Origin: Prevotella sp. HUN102 | GTDB lineage: Bacteria; Bacteroidota; Bacteroidia; Bacteroidales; Bacteroidaceae | NCBI RefSeq assembly: GCF_000688375.1 | Contig: NZ_JIAF01000004.1 | Span: forward strand, 2,264,890 to 2,328,889 | Length of the DNA stretch: 64,000 nucleotides | Direction: 5' to 3' | Shown: positions 41,581-53,081 of the stretch, in pieces | Layout: each line of letters starts with the position of its first letter | Position numbering within the stretch: position 1 is the first letter of the stretch | The notes under the pieces: generated by a model | What the model was told of the DNA's origin: nothing | The model's database searches: none | The model's input: the letters and a program-made list of their open reading frames with translations, nothing else | Made by a program: the position numbers and the translations under genes

Positions 41581-44500
41581 TAACGGTGCTTTGGCTTTTG
41601 ATGTACTCATCAGAGATAGCAACATAAATGAAATGTTAGCTAAAGATGAGAAACGAATTATACAGTTTGCCGAAAACGTGGAGGGGCAATCCCAAAGCGT
41701 TGTTGGCAGCTTTGAGGGTATAGGCAAGGCTATTGGAGGCATTGCCATTGGTGCTATGCTTCAAAGCTGGGTAAAAGATATAATTAGTGTTCGTGGAGAG
41801 TTCCAGCAACTTGAAATAGCATTTAATACAATGCTGGGGAGCGCAGAGCAAGGCACGCAGTTAATGAACCAGCTGGCAAAAACGGCTGCTTCTACTCCAT
41901 TTGACCTAAAAGGTATTGCTGGAAGTGCTAAACAGTTGTTGGCATACGGTACAGCAGCCGAAGATGTAAACGGTACACTTGTGCGATTGGGTAACATAGC
42001 AAGTGGATTGAGCATACCATTAAACGACCTTGTGTATCTGTACGGTACTACTATGGTGCAGGGGCGTTTGTTCACGCAAGATGTAAGGCAGTTTATGGGG
42101 CGTGGCATACCTTTGGTGCAAGAGTTGGCTAAACAGCTTAACAAAACGACTGATGAGGTTAATGCTATGGTTACTGCTGGGCAAATAGGTTTCCCCGAAG
42201 TTCAAAAAGTCATAGAGAGCTTAACCAACGAGGGTGGTATGTTCTATGGCTTGATGGAGGAGCAAAGCAAGAGCCTTACAGGTCAAATCTCTAACCTTGA
42301 AGATGCCTTTGATATGATGCTCAATGATATTGGGCAAAATACACAAGGCGTATTAAGTGGCAGTATTAGCGTTGTTGCCTCACTGGTAGAGAATTACGAC
42401 AAAGTATTACGTGTTTTAGGTGGTTTAGTCGCGATGTATGGTACATACAAAGTGGCTATGGCTACTGTTGCCATACAGCAGGGCAAGAGTACTGGTATGG
42501 CTAAGGTTGATATGATTGTACAAAAGGCTCGTATGGGTACGCTTGCTAACCTCAATGCGAGCGCACGCAATTATGTTGTACAACACGAGCTAATGGGCAA
42601 AGCTCATCAAGCATACACGCTGGAGTTGCAAAAGGCTCTAACACTGGAACAGCAGGAACAGGTTTTGAGAGGCGTTAAAATGCAGGCTATTGCTGCATTG
42701 CTCACACAGGAGCAGCAACAGTACCTAAGCCGATTAAACCTAAACTCTCAAAGCGTAGAGTACCTTGCAGCAGCAGAAAGCATATTAACCGCTGACCAGC
42801 GTATGAGTTTGGCAAAGCAAGACCTTACACGCAATAGTATGGCTTATGGTGTTGCTATTGAACAAAGCATACAGGCGCAAATGCTGGAGAATACAGCCAG
42901 TATGAACGCATTGCGTACAGAGGCTGCTAAGTTGAAAGCCAAAGAAGCCTCTTTGCTGCAAGATTATAGGGTTAGCCAAAACAAGATACAGCAAACTCGT
43001 GTACAAATAGCACTTGCACAGCAAGAGGGTAATACAGAGGCAGCCGCTGCATTAAAAGAACAGCAGCACAACCAGCTTAAACAGCATGGTATTATTGTTA
43101 GCGAAATGAAATCTGCAAAGTTAGCTAAGGAGGCTACAACGCAGAAGATTACAACGCTCGCAACCCAGCAAGCATCTTTGGCAGGAAAGGGTAAAGCTGC
43201 CAGCGATGCAATGCAAACCGCATCCTCTACTCTACTAAGCACTGCAACAACATTCCTTACCGCAAAATTAAGGGTTTTGTGGGCTACACTCATTGCAAAC
43301 CCTTTTACAGCGATTATTTCACTTGTAGGGCTTGCTGCAAGTGCATTTATGATGTTCGGCAAGCAAGAGGAGGAGAACACAACGATTGCAGGAGAGTTCC
43401 AAGATGCCGTAACAGAGAGCTACAACAAGCTAAACCTTTATTTTGCCATATTAAAAACCTCCTCTGCAAACTCTAAGGAGTACAAAGATGCTCTGAAAAA
43501 GATAAACGACCTTTGCGGAGAGCATAGCATTGAGTTATTGAAAGAAAATGCTGGACTTGAAGAGCAGGCTAAAAAACACGATGAGCTTGTAGATGCTATC
43601 GGGCGTAGCACTGCTGCTAAGATTAAGGCTAAGTATATTGAGGAGGAGTATAATAAACTGGCAAAAGAGCAAGAGAATATACTTAAAGATTTGAAAGAGG
43701 CAGCAGAAGAAGCAAGTCATAAGGAACTTAAGGAAACTATAGATGTTACCCCAGAGGGTGTGGCAACAACGGCTTATAAAGTTGTTGATGAAGCATCTGT
43801 GCATATACAGGGGGCAACAGAGGCTTTATGGGCAAGCGTACTAACTGCTGCAACTGATGGAGCAGAGAAACTGCAAGTGCTTACAGGTGATGCGTATAAC
43901 AAAGCCTACAATGAGCTTATAACTAACATTCTTGAACGTGTGCAAGAGGCAACTGGAGCAACGGACAAAGAAATGGAGGCATTCAAAGGTAATGTAGAGA
44001 GTGCTGTACAAAGCACTCTGACATCTGCACAAGCCTGCAATAAAGGTATTGAACTAATAACCAGCCAAACGGATAGTATGTTTGGTAAACCTATTACCAA
44101 TAATCTTAAAAATGAGATAGACATCACTAAGCTAAGTTTGGACGAGTTGCATAAACTCTCCTCTCAACTTAACGGCTCACAAATTGGTATAGACTTAAAA
44201 CTATATGGCTATACAGAAACTATGGCTATGTTGCGTGATGTAGATAACCTCATTAACAACAAGCAAAATAACCTCAACACAGAGAATGGCATTAATGATG
44301 AGATAGGCAAACTCAAAAAATTACGTGGAGAGGCTACATTAGGCAGTGCGGAGTGGAAAAATTTGGATAAGCAAATTACAAAACTCGAAAACCGATTACC
44401 TAAAACGCAAACTAAAATTGCCAATGCTGCAAACAGAGCCAAAGAGCAAGCTGCTAAAAAGGCTGCAAGAGATGCAGAACGGCAAGCAAGGGATAGGGAA

Positions 44501-46828
44501 AATGCACTAAAAGATATTACTCAAAAGGAAATTGACTTACAGATAGAGGTAGAAGAAAGCCGACTTGATATTATAAAAGATGGCTTTGAGAAGCGCAAAG
44601 CAGAGCTTAAGGCTCAACACCAAAAAGAGCTGGCAAGAATTGATAAAGAGCAAAAGGAGCTGGCAGAAAAGTACAAAAAAGCTGGTAAGGCTATACCTGT
44701 TAAAACAGAGGCTAATTTTAGAGCTTTGCGTACCAACGAAAATGCCAGTTACGAGATTAAGATAAGCCAGCTTACAGAGGCAGAAATTAGCGAACGCAAA
44801 AAGCAATATGAGCTATACTACAAGTGGGTAAGCACATACGGCGAAGATATAGCTAATGCTCAATTTGAAAAGCTGGTATCTAATGGCAATACTTATACAG
44901 CGTGGCTTGAAAGCAAGGTGCAAAACCTTGTAGAGAAAGAGGCAAGTACGGCTGGGCTTAACGAGGCAGAGAGTAACGACCTCATAACATTCCAACAGGA
45001 GTTACAAGCTGCTAAGGGGCTTAAAACTGAATTTGAGAAATTCAGTGAGAGCCTATCAAAAGCCAAAGACAATAGTAACACACTAAGTGAAAGCATTAAA
45101 CATTTGTTGCAGCTCAAACAGGAGCTGCAACAAGGCAAAACCAATCTCATAGGCGAGGAAAGAGCTAAAGCGATACAGCAAGTAGATAAACAAATTGAAG
45201 AGAGTACACAAGAGTTACAAAAACATCTTTTGGAAACCTACAAAAGTAATGCAGCTTTACGGTTAGAAACCGAGCAAAAGTATGAGCAAGAAATTACGTG
45301 GTTAAAACAGCACGGCTATAACGAGCAGGCAATGCTTGCAGAGAAAGCACGCAGAAAAGCTATTGCTGAAATTGATGCTACAAGGATACAGGCAACAGAT
45401 GATTGGAAACAACTTTTTGAAAATGCAGAATATTTAAGTAGCTCTGCATTTGATAATATCCTGCAAAAATTACGTGCTATGATTGCAGGTATAGCTGATG
45501 CCAACATTAAAGGAGCATTACAAAAGCAGCTTGATGATTTAGAGGTACAAACACAAGGCGAAAGAAACCCATTTAAGTTGCTTGTAAATTCTATTAAAGA
45601 ATACAACGCAGCAGCAGATGGTAGTGTGGAGAAATCTGCAAAATTCAAAAAGATGTTTACCTCTATTGCTGCCAGTATCTCAATGGTAAAAGATGGCTTT
45701 GATAGCATTGTCAATGGCTTAAAGGACTTAGGACTGGCTGGTGATGAAGCAACACAGGAGCTGCTGGGAGATATTAGCAATATGATGGGAGGAGCTGCAA
45801 CACTTGCAAAAGGTATTGCTACTTCAAATCCTATGGATATTATCAGTGGCGGTGTCAGCCTCATTACAAGCGCAATCTCTGTTTTCGATAGTACGAGCAG
45901 GAGGATTAAGCGCGAAATGAAACAGCACGAAAAGCAACTGCAAGCATTACAACGTATATATAGCCAAATTCAATTTAGTGTAGAAAACGCTGTTGGCGAT
46001 GATTACTACAAGGAACAACAAAAAGCGATTGAGAACCTGCAAAAGCAAAAGAAAGAGTATGAGGAGTTAGCACGGCTTGAGAGGAGTAAGAAAAAGAAAG
46101 ACCGTGATGATAACAAAGTGCAGGAGTATTTGGCTAATGCAGAGCAAGCGGAGCGAGATATAAAAAAGATTGAGCAAGAAATTGTAGAATCTTTGGTACA
46201 AACCAACTTCCGTGATTTGGCTAATGAGCTGGCAAATGTTTGGGCTGATGCGTTCGGTAAGATGGAGGATAGTACAAAGAGCTTTGAGAAGATTTGGAAC
46301 ACCACCATTGCAAATGCTGTTAAGAACTCACTCAAACTGAAACTTATAGAGCCTGTTGTTAATGAGTTTACCAGTACACTTGCAAAGTATATGGGAGCGC
46401 ATAATAATAGTGTTGTAGGCTTCAATTTTGCATACTGGAAACGTATGTTACAAAACGCTGGTAAAGCATTTACAGATGGCTTAAAAGGTTTTGAAGAGTA
46501 CTTTCAAGGTATGGAAGATGAAGTTGGCAAGGCAAGCAACACACTGGAGGGGCAAATTAAAGGTGTTACGGAGGATACAGCCTCTATGCTTGCAGGAGAG
46601 ATAACTACAATGCGTATTAGACAAATGGAGCAGTTGTTGGTTATGCAAGGCTTACAGGCTACAATGACTGGTGTAGATAACACAGTTAAGTCTGCTCTAA
46701 CATATCTAAGCACCATTGCCAATAATACGAGCTACAATAGGCATCTGCTGGATATTACCAAGCAACTTGAAAATATCAAATCTTCACTTGCAAGTAATCC
46801 ATTACGAGCAAAAGGTTTAACTACATAA
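41570..46828 (+). CDS. Tape measure protein
   Basis: 1752 residues from a GTG at 41570. Long helical and coiled-coil regions (about 230-560 and 950-1320), hydrophobic segments near 45-65 and 555-605, and a helical C-terminus. Such proteins set tail length; a 1750-residue protein would predict a tail of roughly 250 nm by the usual 0.15 nm per residue rule. Position after the chaperone is diagnostic. Confidence 0.88.
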   Translation: MESNNGALAFDVLIRDSNINEMLAKDEKRIIQFAENVEGQSQSVVGSFEGIGKAIGGIAIGAMLQSWVKDIISVRGEFQQLEIAFNTMLGSAEQGTQLMNQLAKTAASTPFDLKGIAGSAKQLLAYGTAAEDVNGTLVRLGNIASGLSIPLNDLVYLYGTTMVQGRLFTQDVRQFMGRGIPLVQELAKQLNKTTDEVNAMVTAGQIGFPEVQKVIESLTNEGGMFYGLMEEQSKSLTGQISNLEDAFDMMLNDIGQNTQGVLSGSISVVASLVENYDKVLRVLGGLVAMYGTYKVAMATVAIQQGKSTGMAKVDMIVQKARMGTLANLNASARNYVVQHELMGKAHQAYTLELQKALTLEQQEQVLRGVKMQAIAALLTQEQQQYLSRLNLNSQSVEYLAAAESILTADQRMSLAKQDLTRNSMAYGVAIEQSIQAQMLENTASMNALRTEAAKLKAKEASLLQDYRVSQNKIQQTRVQIALAQQEGNTEAAAALKEQQHNQLKQHGIIVSEMKSAKLAKEATTQKITTLATQQASLAGKGKAASDAMQTASSTLLSTATTFLTAKLRVLWATLIANPFTAIISLVGLAASAFMMFGKQEEENTTIAGEFQDAVTESYNKLNLYFAILKTSSANSKEYKDALKKINDLCGEHSIELLKENAGLEEQAKKHDELVDAIGRSTAAKIKAKYIEEEYNKLAKEQENILKDLKEAAEEASHKELKETIDVTPEGVATTAYKVVDEASVHIQGATEALWASVLTAATDGAEKLQVLTGDAYNKAYNELITNILERVQEATGATDKEMEAFKGNVESAVQSTLTSAQACNKGIELITSQTDSMFGKPITNNLKNEIDITKLSLDELHKLSSQLNGSQIGIDLKLYGYTETMAMLRDVDNLINNKQNNLNTENGINDEIGKLKKLRGEATLGSAEWKNLDKQITKLENRLPKTQTKIANAANRAKEQAAKKAARDAERQARDRENALKDITQKEIDLQIEVEESRLDIIKDGFEKRKAELKAQHQKELARIDKEQKELAEKYKKAGKAIPVKTEANFRALRTNENASYEIKISQLTEAEISERKKQYELYYKWVSTYGEDIANAQFEKLVSNGNTYTAWLESKVQNLVEKEASTAGLNEAESNDLITFQQELQAAKGLKTEFEKFSESLSKAKDNSNTLSESIKHLLQLKQELQQGKTNLIGEERAKAIQQVDKQIEESTQELQKHLLETYKSNAALRLETEQKYEQEITWLKQHGYNEQAMLAEKARRKAIAEIDATRIQATDDWKQLFENAEYLSSSAFDNILQKLRAMIAGIADANIKGALQKQLDDLEVQTQGERNPFKLLVNSIKEYNAAADGSVEKSAKFKKMFTSIAASISMVKDGFDSIVNGLKDLGLAGDEATQELLGDISNMMGGAATLAKGIATSNPMDIISGGVSLITSAISVFDSTSRRIKREMKQHEKQLQALQRIYSQIQFSVENAVGDDYYKEQQKAIENLQKQKKEYEELARLERSKKKKDRDDNKVQEYLANAEQAERDIKKIEQEIVESLVQTNFRDLANELANVWADAFGKMEDSTKSFEKIWNTTIANAVKNSLKLKLIEPVVNEFTSTLAKYMGAHNNSVVGFNFAYWKRMLQNAGKAFTDGLKGFEEYFQGMEDEVGKASNTLEGQIKGVTEDTASMLAGEITTMRIRQMEQLLVMQGLQATMTGVDNTVKSALTYLSTIANNTSYNRHLLDITKQLENIKSSLASNPLRAKGLTT

Positions 46829-46829
46829 T

Positions 46830-47345
46830 ATGGAACGAATAGCAGTATTGAGGCAGCTAATGGCACATGGGCATTGTGCTGCAAGCATAAGTATGGTGCA
46901 TAACACGCAAGGGGACATATCCAAACTTGCCAATACATACTTTTACTTTATCAAACCGTGCATACAAAAAGATTTCCCCAGAATGGGGTTCTTTCGTGAG
47001 TATATCGGCAAAGATGGCGAAAAGTATGGAGTGTATGTTGATAGCAAAGGAGAGGTTGCAGCCTCTCCTAAAGCTGCTTTTTTAGGCAGTAGTAATGTGA
47101 GCTTTACAGCCACACATTACAACATACACCAATGCTGGTGTAGGCACGATAGCCAAGTTACTATTGTAGCAACGGATAATAGCCACCTGCACATAGATTG
47201 CTTTGAAAATGCAGCGGTTAATGTAACCATACAGAGTAAGCAAGCTAAGGTTTTCATAAACCAATATGGCAATAGCAAGGTGCTGGTTAAGGGCTTTGCA
47301 GAACAGGCTAAAATTATGACATACAAATGTAAAAATTATAAATAG
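46830..47345 (+). CDS. Tail-associated protein
   Basis: 171 residues. Starts 1 bp after the tape measure gene. The C-terminal half is beta-rich with short repeated strands (VTIVATDNSHLHIDCFENAA), like a small beta-helix. Unknown function within the tail tip. Confidence 0.55.
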   Translation: MERIAVLRQLMAHGHCAASISMVHNTQGDISKLANTYFYFIKPCIQKDFPRMGFFREYIGKDGEKYGVYVDSKGEVAASPKAAFLGSSNVSFTATHYNIHQCWCRHDSQVTIVATDNSHLHIDCFENAAVNVTIQSKQAKVFINQYGNSKVLVKGFAEQAKIMTYKCKNYK

Positions 47346-47352
47346 TTAGGAT

Positions 47353-48603
47353 ATGACACAGGAACAATTTATGGTACTCAATATGCCTTTTGATGAGGCA
47401 GAGGGAGCAAAGAAAACGTATGATTATAGCCCCAACCGTGCAGACGGAGTGGTTACAGATGCCAGCTTTGAGGCTGGTAGGCAATCAAACTGTATAAGGT
47501 TTGATGGTGCTGGCAAATGCGAGGTGCAAAAAAACGTACTGGATATGGCACGTGATTTTACAATTTGCACGTGGATTAAGCTGCACCCTGTTAGCAACCA
47601 GCTCATCATTGTATTTAACTACAATGGCATTAACAAGCTGTACCAAAAGAGCATAGAGCTAAACGCAGAGCAATGGTACTATCTTGCAATCAGTAGGAGC
47701 GGTAACACCATTTGCACATACCTTAACTCAACGCTTGTAGAACGTGCTGTAATGCCTAACGATTTTGGAAATCCTATTGGTATAAGCATTAGCCAAGATA
47801 ACTACAATACAACGCTGGGGAATGGCTGTTTGGACGAAACTCGCATATACCAAAAAGAACTCACACAGGAGGAGATAGATGGGGAGCTAAACAATACAAA
47901 GCAGCTTGCCTATCTGTTAGATGGTGTGAACTTTAAGGAGTATGGAGTATTTGTAAGTGCGAGCAAGGGGCTGCTGGGTAGCTTAAAGATGAAAGACCCA
48001 TTAAAGGTTGATTTCAGCGGTTATCACGGAGAAGCCGTAGATTTGGCACGCCCACGCTTTGAGGCAAGAGAGATTACATTAGAGTGCTTTATCCACTCCA
48101 CAGGCGGTAAAATGGAGTTTGTAAAAGCTGTAACAAACTTTCTAAGCCAGTTCAACAAGAAACATACCACCAGCACGGATATAGTACAAGCAGAGCCAGT
48201 AGCAGCAGGGTTACACAGATTGACAATAGATATACACCCAACAAAGGCTTTGGTTTATGAGGTATATTTGCCCGATGCAACGCAGGTTGAAAAGGTATGG
48301 AACGATAGGGATATGACAGGTACATTTACTCTTACATTAAGAGAACCCGAACCAGTCAAAAAGGTTTTGAAACACATTAGGGTAAACGAAAGCTCAAAGC
48401 AAGTAAGTATCACTATTACCACAAGTAAGCTGGTTAATATATACTGGGGCGATGGAACGACAACGCAAGATGTGTACGGAGCAAACAAAACTATTACGCA
48501 CAATTATACAACCAATGGCGACTATTATGTAGTTGTAACAGGTGTCATTGAGGATATAGAGGAGTTTACCACAAACGCAATTATAGTATGGGACAAATTA
48601 TAG
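47353..48603 (+). CDS. Distal tail-like protein with LamG and PKD-like parts
   Basis: 416 residues. N-terminal LamG/concanavalin-like domain (about 1-190; FTICTWIKLHP, CLDETRIYQKELTQEEI). Middle section with GVNFKEYGVFVSASKGLL and SGYHGEAVDLARPRFEAREI resembles distal tail proteins. C-terminal PKD-like segment includes VNIYWGDGTTTQDVY. Probably part of the baseplate-like tail tip with glycan-binding ability. Confidence 0.68.
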   Translation: MTQEQFMVLNMPFDEAEGAKKTYDYSPNRADGVVTDASFEAGRQSNCIRFDGAGKCEVQKNVLDMARDFTICTWIKLHPVSNQLIIVFNYNGINKLYQKSIELNAEQWYYLAISRSGNTICTYLNSTLVERAVMPNDFGNPIGISISQDNYNTTLGNGCLDETRIYQKELTQEEIDGELNNTKQLAYLLDGVNFKEYGVFVSASKGLLGSLKMKDPLKVDFSGYHGEAVDLARPRFEAREITLECFIHSTGGKMEFVKAVTNFLSQFNKKHTTSTDIVQAEPVAAGLHRLTIDIHPTKALVYEVYLPDATQVEKVWNDRDMTGTFTLTLREPEPVKKVLKHIRVNESSKQVSITITTSKLVNIYWGDGTTTQDVYGANKTITHNYTTNGDYYVVVTGVIEDIEEFTTNAIIVWDKL

Positions 48604-51600
48604 TACACAAACGTAATGGAGAGGTACGCTATGTGTTAGATAGTACTGCAAAGCTCTGCACCGTAAAAAGTGCAGAGCAAAAGCGTGATTTGCTGGGCGA
48701 AGATACCGTAACTATAAAAACAGAAAGCACAACGGCAATGGAATATATGGTAGGCGACTATATAGAGGTGTTTGGCGATGTTTACACGCTTAACAAGATA
48801 AATGAGCCTACTAAAAATGGAGAACGCAAGTTTGAGAACAATATGGTATTTGAGGGCTTACAATACAAGCTACTTGATGCACAATATCGTAATACCGATG
48901 CTGCTGGGCATAACCCCAGCGGAGAGTTTCAACTTGTAGCCAATATGGGCTTGTTGATGAATGTGCTAATCAACAACGTAAAACGTGTATCAGCTCCTTT
49001 GGGAGAGGTTTGGGAGTTGGGCGACTGCATAGAAACAGAGTACAAAGATTTCTCTTTCAGTAAAGAGAATTGTTTGAGCGTATTGCAGCGTGTATGCAAG
49101 GATTTCAATACAGAGTTTGAGATTGAGGTTGTTACTCCTAAGCATTATAAGCTACATATCCGCAAAGCTGGCAAACTCTTCCCTGCTACATTCTCATTCG
49201 GTATGGGAGGAGGCATTTACAAGCTGAAACGCAAGAATGTTAATAGTAATGATATTGTAACACGCCTGTATGTTGAGGGTGGTACTAAGAATATTACAAC
49301 CAATTACAGGAATGGAGCGCAGCGTTTAAGGATTGCTGATAACGAGGAAAGTTATATTGATAACAAACAAGCAATAGCAGCCTTTGGAGTTAAGGAGGGG
49401 AGCAGAGTATATGAGGATATTTACCCACACCGTACAGGAGTTGTTAGCTCTATTGTTGAGGGGGATATTTTCAAGTTTGTGGACAACACAATGTTTGACC
49501 TCAAAGAGAAAGATACCAACGGCAATACACGCTGGTTGATAGATGGCACTGCTGCAAAGCTCAAGTTTGTTGGTAATAGTAATTTGGCTGGCTATGAGTT
49601 CGAGATAGCCGACTATGATACCAAAACACAAACTTTCACGATTAACCAGTATGAGGATAAGCGAGGCTTGAAAATACCAAGTGCAGCCACAGCTTACCAA
49701 ATACAAAAGGGGGATAAGTATGTGTTACTTGATATTATTATGCCAAACGACCCATACGTTGTTGATGCAGAAACAGAACTTAAAAAGGCAGGCACAAAAG
49801 ATTTGGAGGCAGATAGCCAGCCAAAGGTTGAGTATGAGCTTGAATTTGCGAGCCTGTTACTCAAGCGTAGGTTTGGTGTAGATGGCTCATTGCCTAACCT
49901 CTTTAAGGTTGGCGATTATTTGCCTATTAAAGATAAGGATATAAATGTAGATAAAGCTATACGAATTAAGGGGTTTACAAGAGATTGTTACAAAGACGAG
50001 TATAGTTACAAGCTAACAATTAGCGACACAGCAGAGGTAAGCATTATTGAGAAGCTGATTATAGATAACGAGGAGCAAAACAAACTCATTACCTTAAACC
50101 AGCTTACAGATGTTGCCAAAGCAAGAGCTAACTGGAGAACCACACAGGAGCTGCTAAATATGGTATTTGATGGCGATGGCTTCTTTGATGCCACCAATAT
50201 ACGCCCAAATAGTATTGAAACGCTTATGTTGAGCGTTGGCAATCGTGCTGGGCAATTCATTTTACAAAACATCGTCATTGAGGCTAATGCCACTGTTAAT
50301 GGTAAGCCTAACCCTAATTTAGTGAGAATAGGCAGCAATAATGGAGTGTTAATCCATTACGCTATTGAGGAAAATAATAGAATGTGGAATATAGGAGAGA
50401 ACACCATTACCTTAACAAGTAATGGGGCATATTACCTATATGCACGTTGCGCAAAAGGAGCTGGAGAGAGTGGCGCAAGCCTTGTTTTCAGCCAAACACG
50501 CTATGCAGTAGATACAGGTGCTTACTATTATTTCCCTGTTGGAGTGCTTTCCTCTGTTTACAATGGCTATCGTGAGCTTACAACAACATACGGAGCAACA
50601 CGCATAACAGGGCGTACTATTAACTGTGGGCGTATTGAGAGTATAGATAAACGTACTTACTTTGACCTTGACAATAGTGAGATTGGAGGTAATATAAAAT
50701 TTGTTTCAACCGATGGTACAATGAAAAGTATTGAGGAGTTGGAGCATTTGGTTAATACAACCTCCACTGCACTTGATAATGTAAATGAGATTATAGAGAG
50801 CTTACAAAGCCAAGTAGATGGTACTGTTGAGTATTGGTTTGGTATGGGTGTGCCAACGCTGGGAACTGCACCAGCTAACCAGTGGAAAACAGAGTTGGAT
50901 AAGAAAACACATTTGGGGGACTTATATACTGACACTGCTACTGGTTTAGAGTATAGATTTACAAAGGAGGGAGAAACCTATAAGTGGGTAAATATTCCCA
51001 GCACTGGTATTGGGCAAGCCATACAAACAGCTAATGATGCGTTGGAAACTGCCAGCAGTAAAAATCACACTTTCCTAACAGCAAACTATAATACATATCC
51101 AAAACCACCGTATAAAATTGGTGATTTGTGGATAACTCTCAATGATTATAAGATACGAATTTGCACCAAAGCACGCGAATCCTTAAGCTCATACACCAAT
51201 GCCGATTGGAAAGAGGCTGGTTATACCGATGATACAAATGCTAATGCTGCACTACAAAAACTAACAGATTTGGCAACAGATAGCATCATTACTCCAAGCG
51301 AGAAAATTAAGCTCAAAGATGAGCTGGCTAATATTAAAGTGGACTACTCTACTGTGAAAGCAAAGGCACAGTTGGCAGGTTGTACTACCAATGAGTTTGA
51401 TGCAGCATACAGTACGCTACTTGTGTATATTAGTGCATTTCTCTCAAATATGCAGGTAAATAGCACAGGAGTAAATAAAGCAACCTACAACGGCAACTTC
51501 TCTGCATATTACAAAGAACGAACCAACTTACTTGATGCTGTTAGCAAGCAATATGTTGATAGCGTAGAGGTCGGTAATGGTAATTATATTGGGAATAGTG

Positions 51601-53051
51601 CTTATTTTACAGACCTCAAAGGCTGGTTTCACAACCCTAATGATGGTGTTAATATCCCACCTATTTATGCCGATAGTATTATGGGCAATGTTATGAGGTT
51701 TAGGAAAACGAACCAAAAAGATATTTGGTTTCTGCATACTCCTTTTGCTAAAGCAGGAGGTAACATATTATTGCCAAACGAGAAATTTGGTAGTGGTATT
51801 ACATACACACTTGCATTTTGGGTAAAAGCAAATGCTCCAATACAGCTTAATATGGGCTTTATGAATCCGAAAGGCGATAAGAGAGTTGCACCATATAAGT
51901 ATTTTACAGCCGATACAAAATGGAAACGAGTTGTATATACATTTGTGGCAACAGGAGATAGCCAACCCGATACAGAATTGTTTTTCCGCACCGATACAGC
52001 TGATATGCAATTTGCAAACTTATATATGACAAAGTTTGTTTTAGTTGAGGGGAACAAAGCCCCCGAATGGAACTCAAGCAACCAAGAGGTACAGAGCATG
52101 ATTAAGGCTAACAAGGATTTATTAAAAGCCATTACCCAAAACTACACACAAATTGAGGGTGGGCTTATCCTATCCACATTCTTAAAGCTGGGCGCATTAC
52201 AAAAAAGTGATGCTTGGGTTGAGAGTGCAGGCTTAAAAGCTATGCTCAATAGTACAGATGAGATTGCTGCATATTTTGGAGGCACTTACCAAGAGGCATT
52301 GGCAGGAAACAATGAGGGTATGACTATTATATATCACAATGGAAAGCTGAAAGCACTCAACGCAGAGATTACAGGTACTATAAATGCTACAAATGGAACT
52401 TTTAGTGGAAAATTAGATGGTGTTACAGGTACTTTCCGAGTTTTACAAGCTCTTGATAGTAACGGTAATGTAAAGGCAGAGATTGGCTTTAATTCCAGTG
52501 AGGGGAAGCTGTATTTTAGTGGAGATATGCAGCACCAAGGAACTAAGGACGGACGTAGCTTGCGCTTTTATTCCTCTGATATTTGGTGTCGTGGCTCATT
52601 TGGAGCAAGAGAAAGAAACTTGTTAGTTATCAAGGGAGCTTATGGTTATTATTATCCAAACGGTGTGTACACAGATGGCAACTATGTAAGTTTAGCATCT
52701 AAAACCAGTAGTAATGGGGAAAGATATTATGAGGTTGATTGCTATGGGCGAACTGGCGATTACAGCGGTTTCCCTGTTGATACCATAATCTTTAACATAC
52801 AAGGTGGCTCTGTATTTCAATACTGCTTAAATGCTGCTGCAACACAAAGAATAATGATTATCAATGGTAATGATAGCAGCAATAATGTTAAAATCTTCTC
52901 CAATGGTAGAGCAGTTGTTTGGAATGGTGGAGAGATTGCAGAGGTCGTGCAAATGCCTACTCCCTCTTCATTCACAACACCAAGCATAAATACAAATCAT
53001 TTAGGTGCTGGTTTGTTGGTGGGAGCTTTTAGAGATAATAACTGGCAATAA
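48588..53051 (+). CDS. Tail tip/tail fibre protein
   Basis: 1487 residues, overlapping the previous gene by 16 bp. The N-terminal 480 residues look like a tail hub (phage minor structural or prophage tail endopeptidase-like). A jelly-roll, carbohydrate-binding-like segment lies at about 995-1150 (NYIGNSAYFTDLKGWFHNP). The C-terminus (about 1220-1487) is fibre-like. Probably carries host attachment functions. Confidence 0.72.
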   Translation: MGQIIVHKRNGEVRYVLDSTAKLCTVKSAEQKRDLLGEDTVTIKTESTTAMEYMVGDYIEVFGDVYTLNKINEPTKNGERKFENNMVFEGLQYKLLDAQYRNTDAAGHNPSGEFQLVANMGLLMNVLINNVKRVSAPLGEVWELGDCIETEYKDFSFSKENCLSVLQRVCKDFNTEFEIEVVTPKHYKLHIRKAGKLFPATFSFGMGGGIYKLKRKNVNSNDIVTRLYVEGGTKNITTNYRNGAQRLRIADNEESYIDNKQAIAAFGVKEGSRVYEDIYPHRTGVVSSIVEGDIFKFVDNTMFDLKEKDTNGNTRWLIDGTAAKLKFVGNSNLAGYEFEIADYDTKTQTFTINQYEDKRGLKIPSAATAYQIQKGDKYVLLDIIMPNDPYVVDAETELKKAGTKDLEADSQPKVEYELEFASLLLKRRFGVDGSLPNLFKVGDYLPIKDKDINVDKAIRIKGFTRDCYKDEYSYKLTISDTAEVSIIEKLIIDNEEQNKLITLNQLTDVAKARANWRTTQELLNMVFDGDGFFDATNIRPNSIETLMLSVGNRAGQFILQNIVIEANATVNGKPNPNLVRIGSNNGVLIHYAIEENNRMWNIGENTITLTSNGAYYLYARCAKGAGESGASLVFSQTRYAVDTGAYYYFPVGVLSSVYNGYRELTTTYGATRITGRTINCGRIESIDKRTYFDLDNSEIGGNIKFVSTDGTMKSIEELEHLVNTTSTALDNVNEIIESLQSQVDGTVEYWFGMGVPTLGTAPANQWKTELDKKTHLGDLYTDTATGLEYRFTKEGETYKWVNIPSTGIGQAIQTANDALETASSKNHTFLTANYNTYPKPPYKIGDLWITLNDYKIRICTKARESLSSYTNADWKEAGYTDDTNANAALQKLTDLATDSIITPSEKIKLKDELANIKVDYSTVKAKAQLAGCTTNEFDAAYSTLLVYISAFLSNMQVNSTGVNKATYNGNFSAYYKERTNLLDAVSKQYVDSVEVGNGNYIGNSAYFTDLKGWFHNPNDGVNIPPIYADSIMGNVMRFRKTNQKDIWFLHTPFAKAGGNILLPNEKFGSGITYTLAFWVKANAPIQLNMGFMNPKGDKRVAPYKYFTADTKWKRVVYTFVATGDSQPDTELFFRTDTADMQFANLYMTKFVLVEGNKAPEWNSSNQEVQSMIKANKDLLKAITQNYTQIEGGLILSTFLKLGALQKSDAWVESAGLKAMLNSTDEIAAYFGGTYQEALAGNNEGMTIIYHNGKLKALNAEITGTINATNGTFSGKLDGVTGTFRVLQALDSNGNVKAEIGFNSSEGKLYFSGDMQHQGTKDGRSLRFYSSDIWCRGSFGARERNLLVIKGAYGYYYPNGVYTDGNYVSLASKTSSNGERYYEVDCYGRTGDYSGFPVDTIIFNIQGGSVFQYCLNAAATQRIMIINGNDSSNNVKIFSNGRAVVWNGGEIAEVVQMPTPSSFTTPSINTNHLGAGLLVGAFRDNNWQ

Positions 53052-53081
53052 TTGCCTATACTTTCAAAAGTTAGACAAACA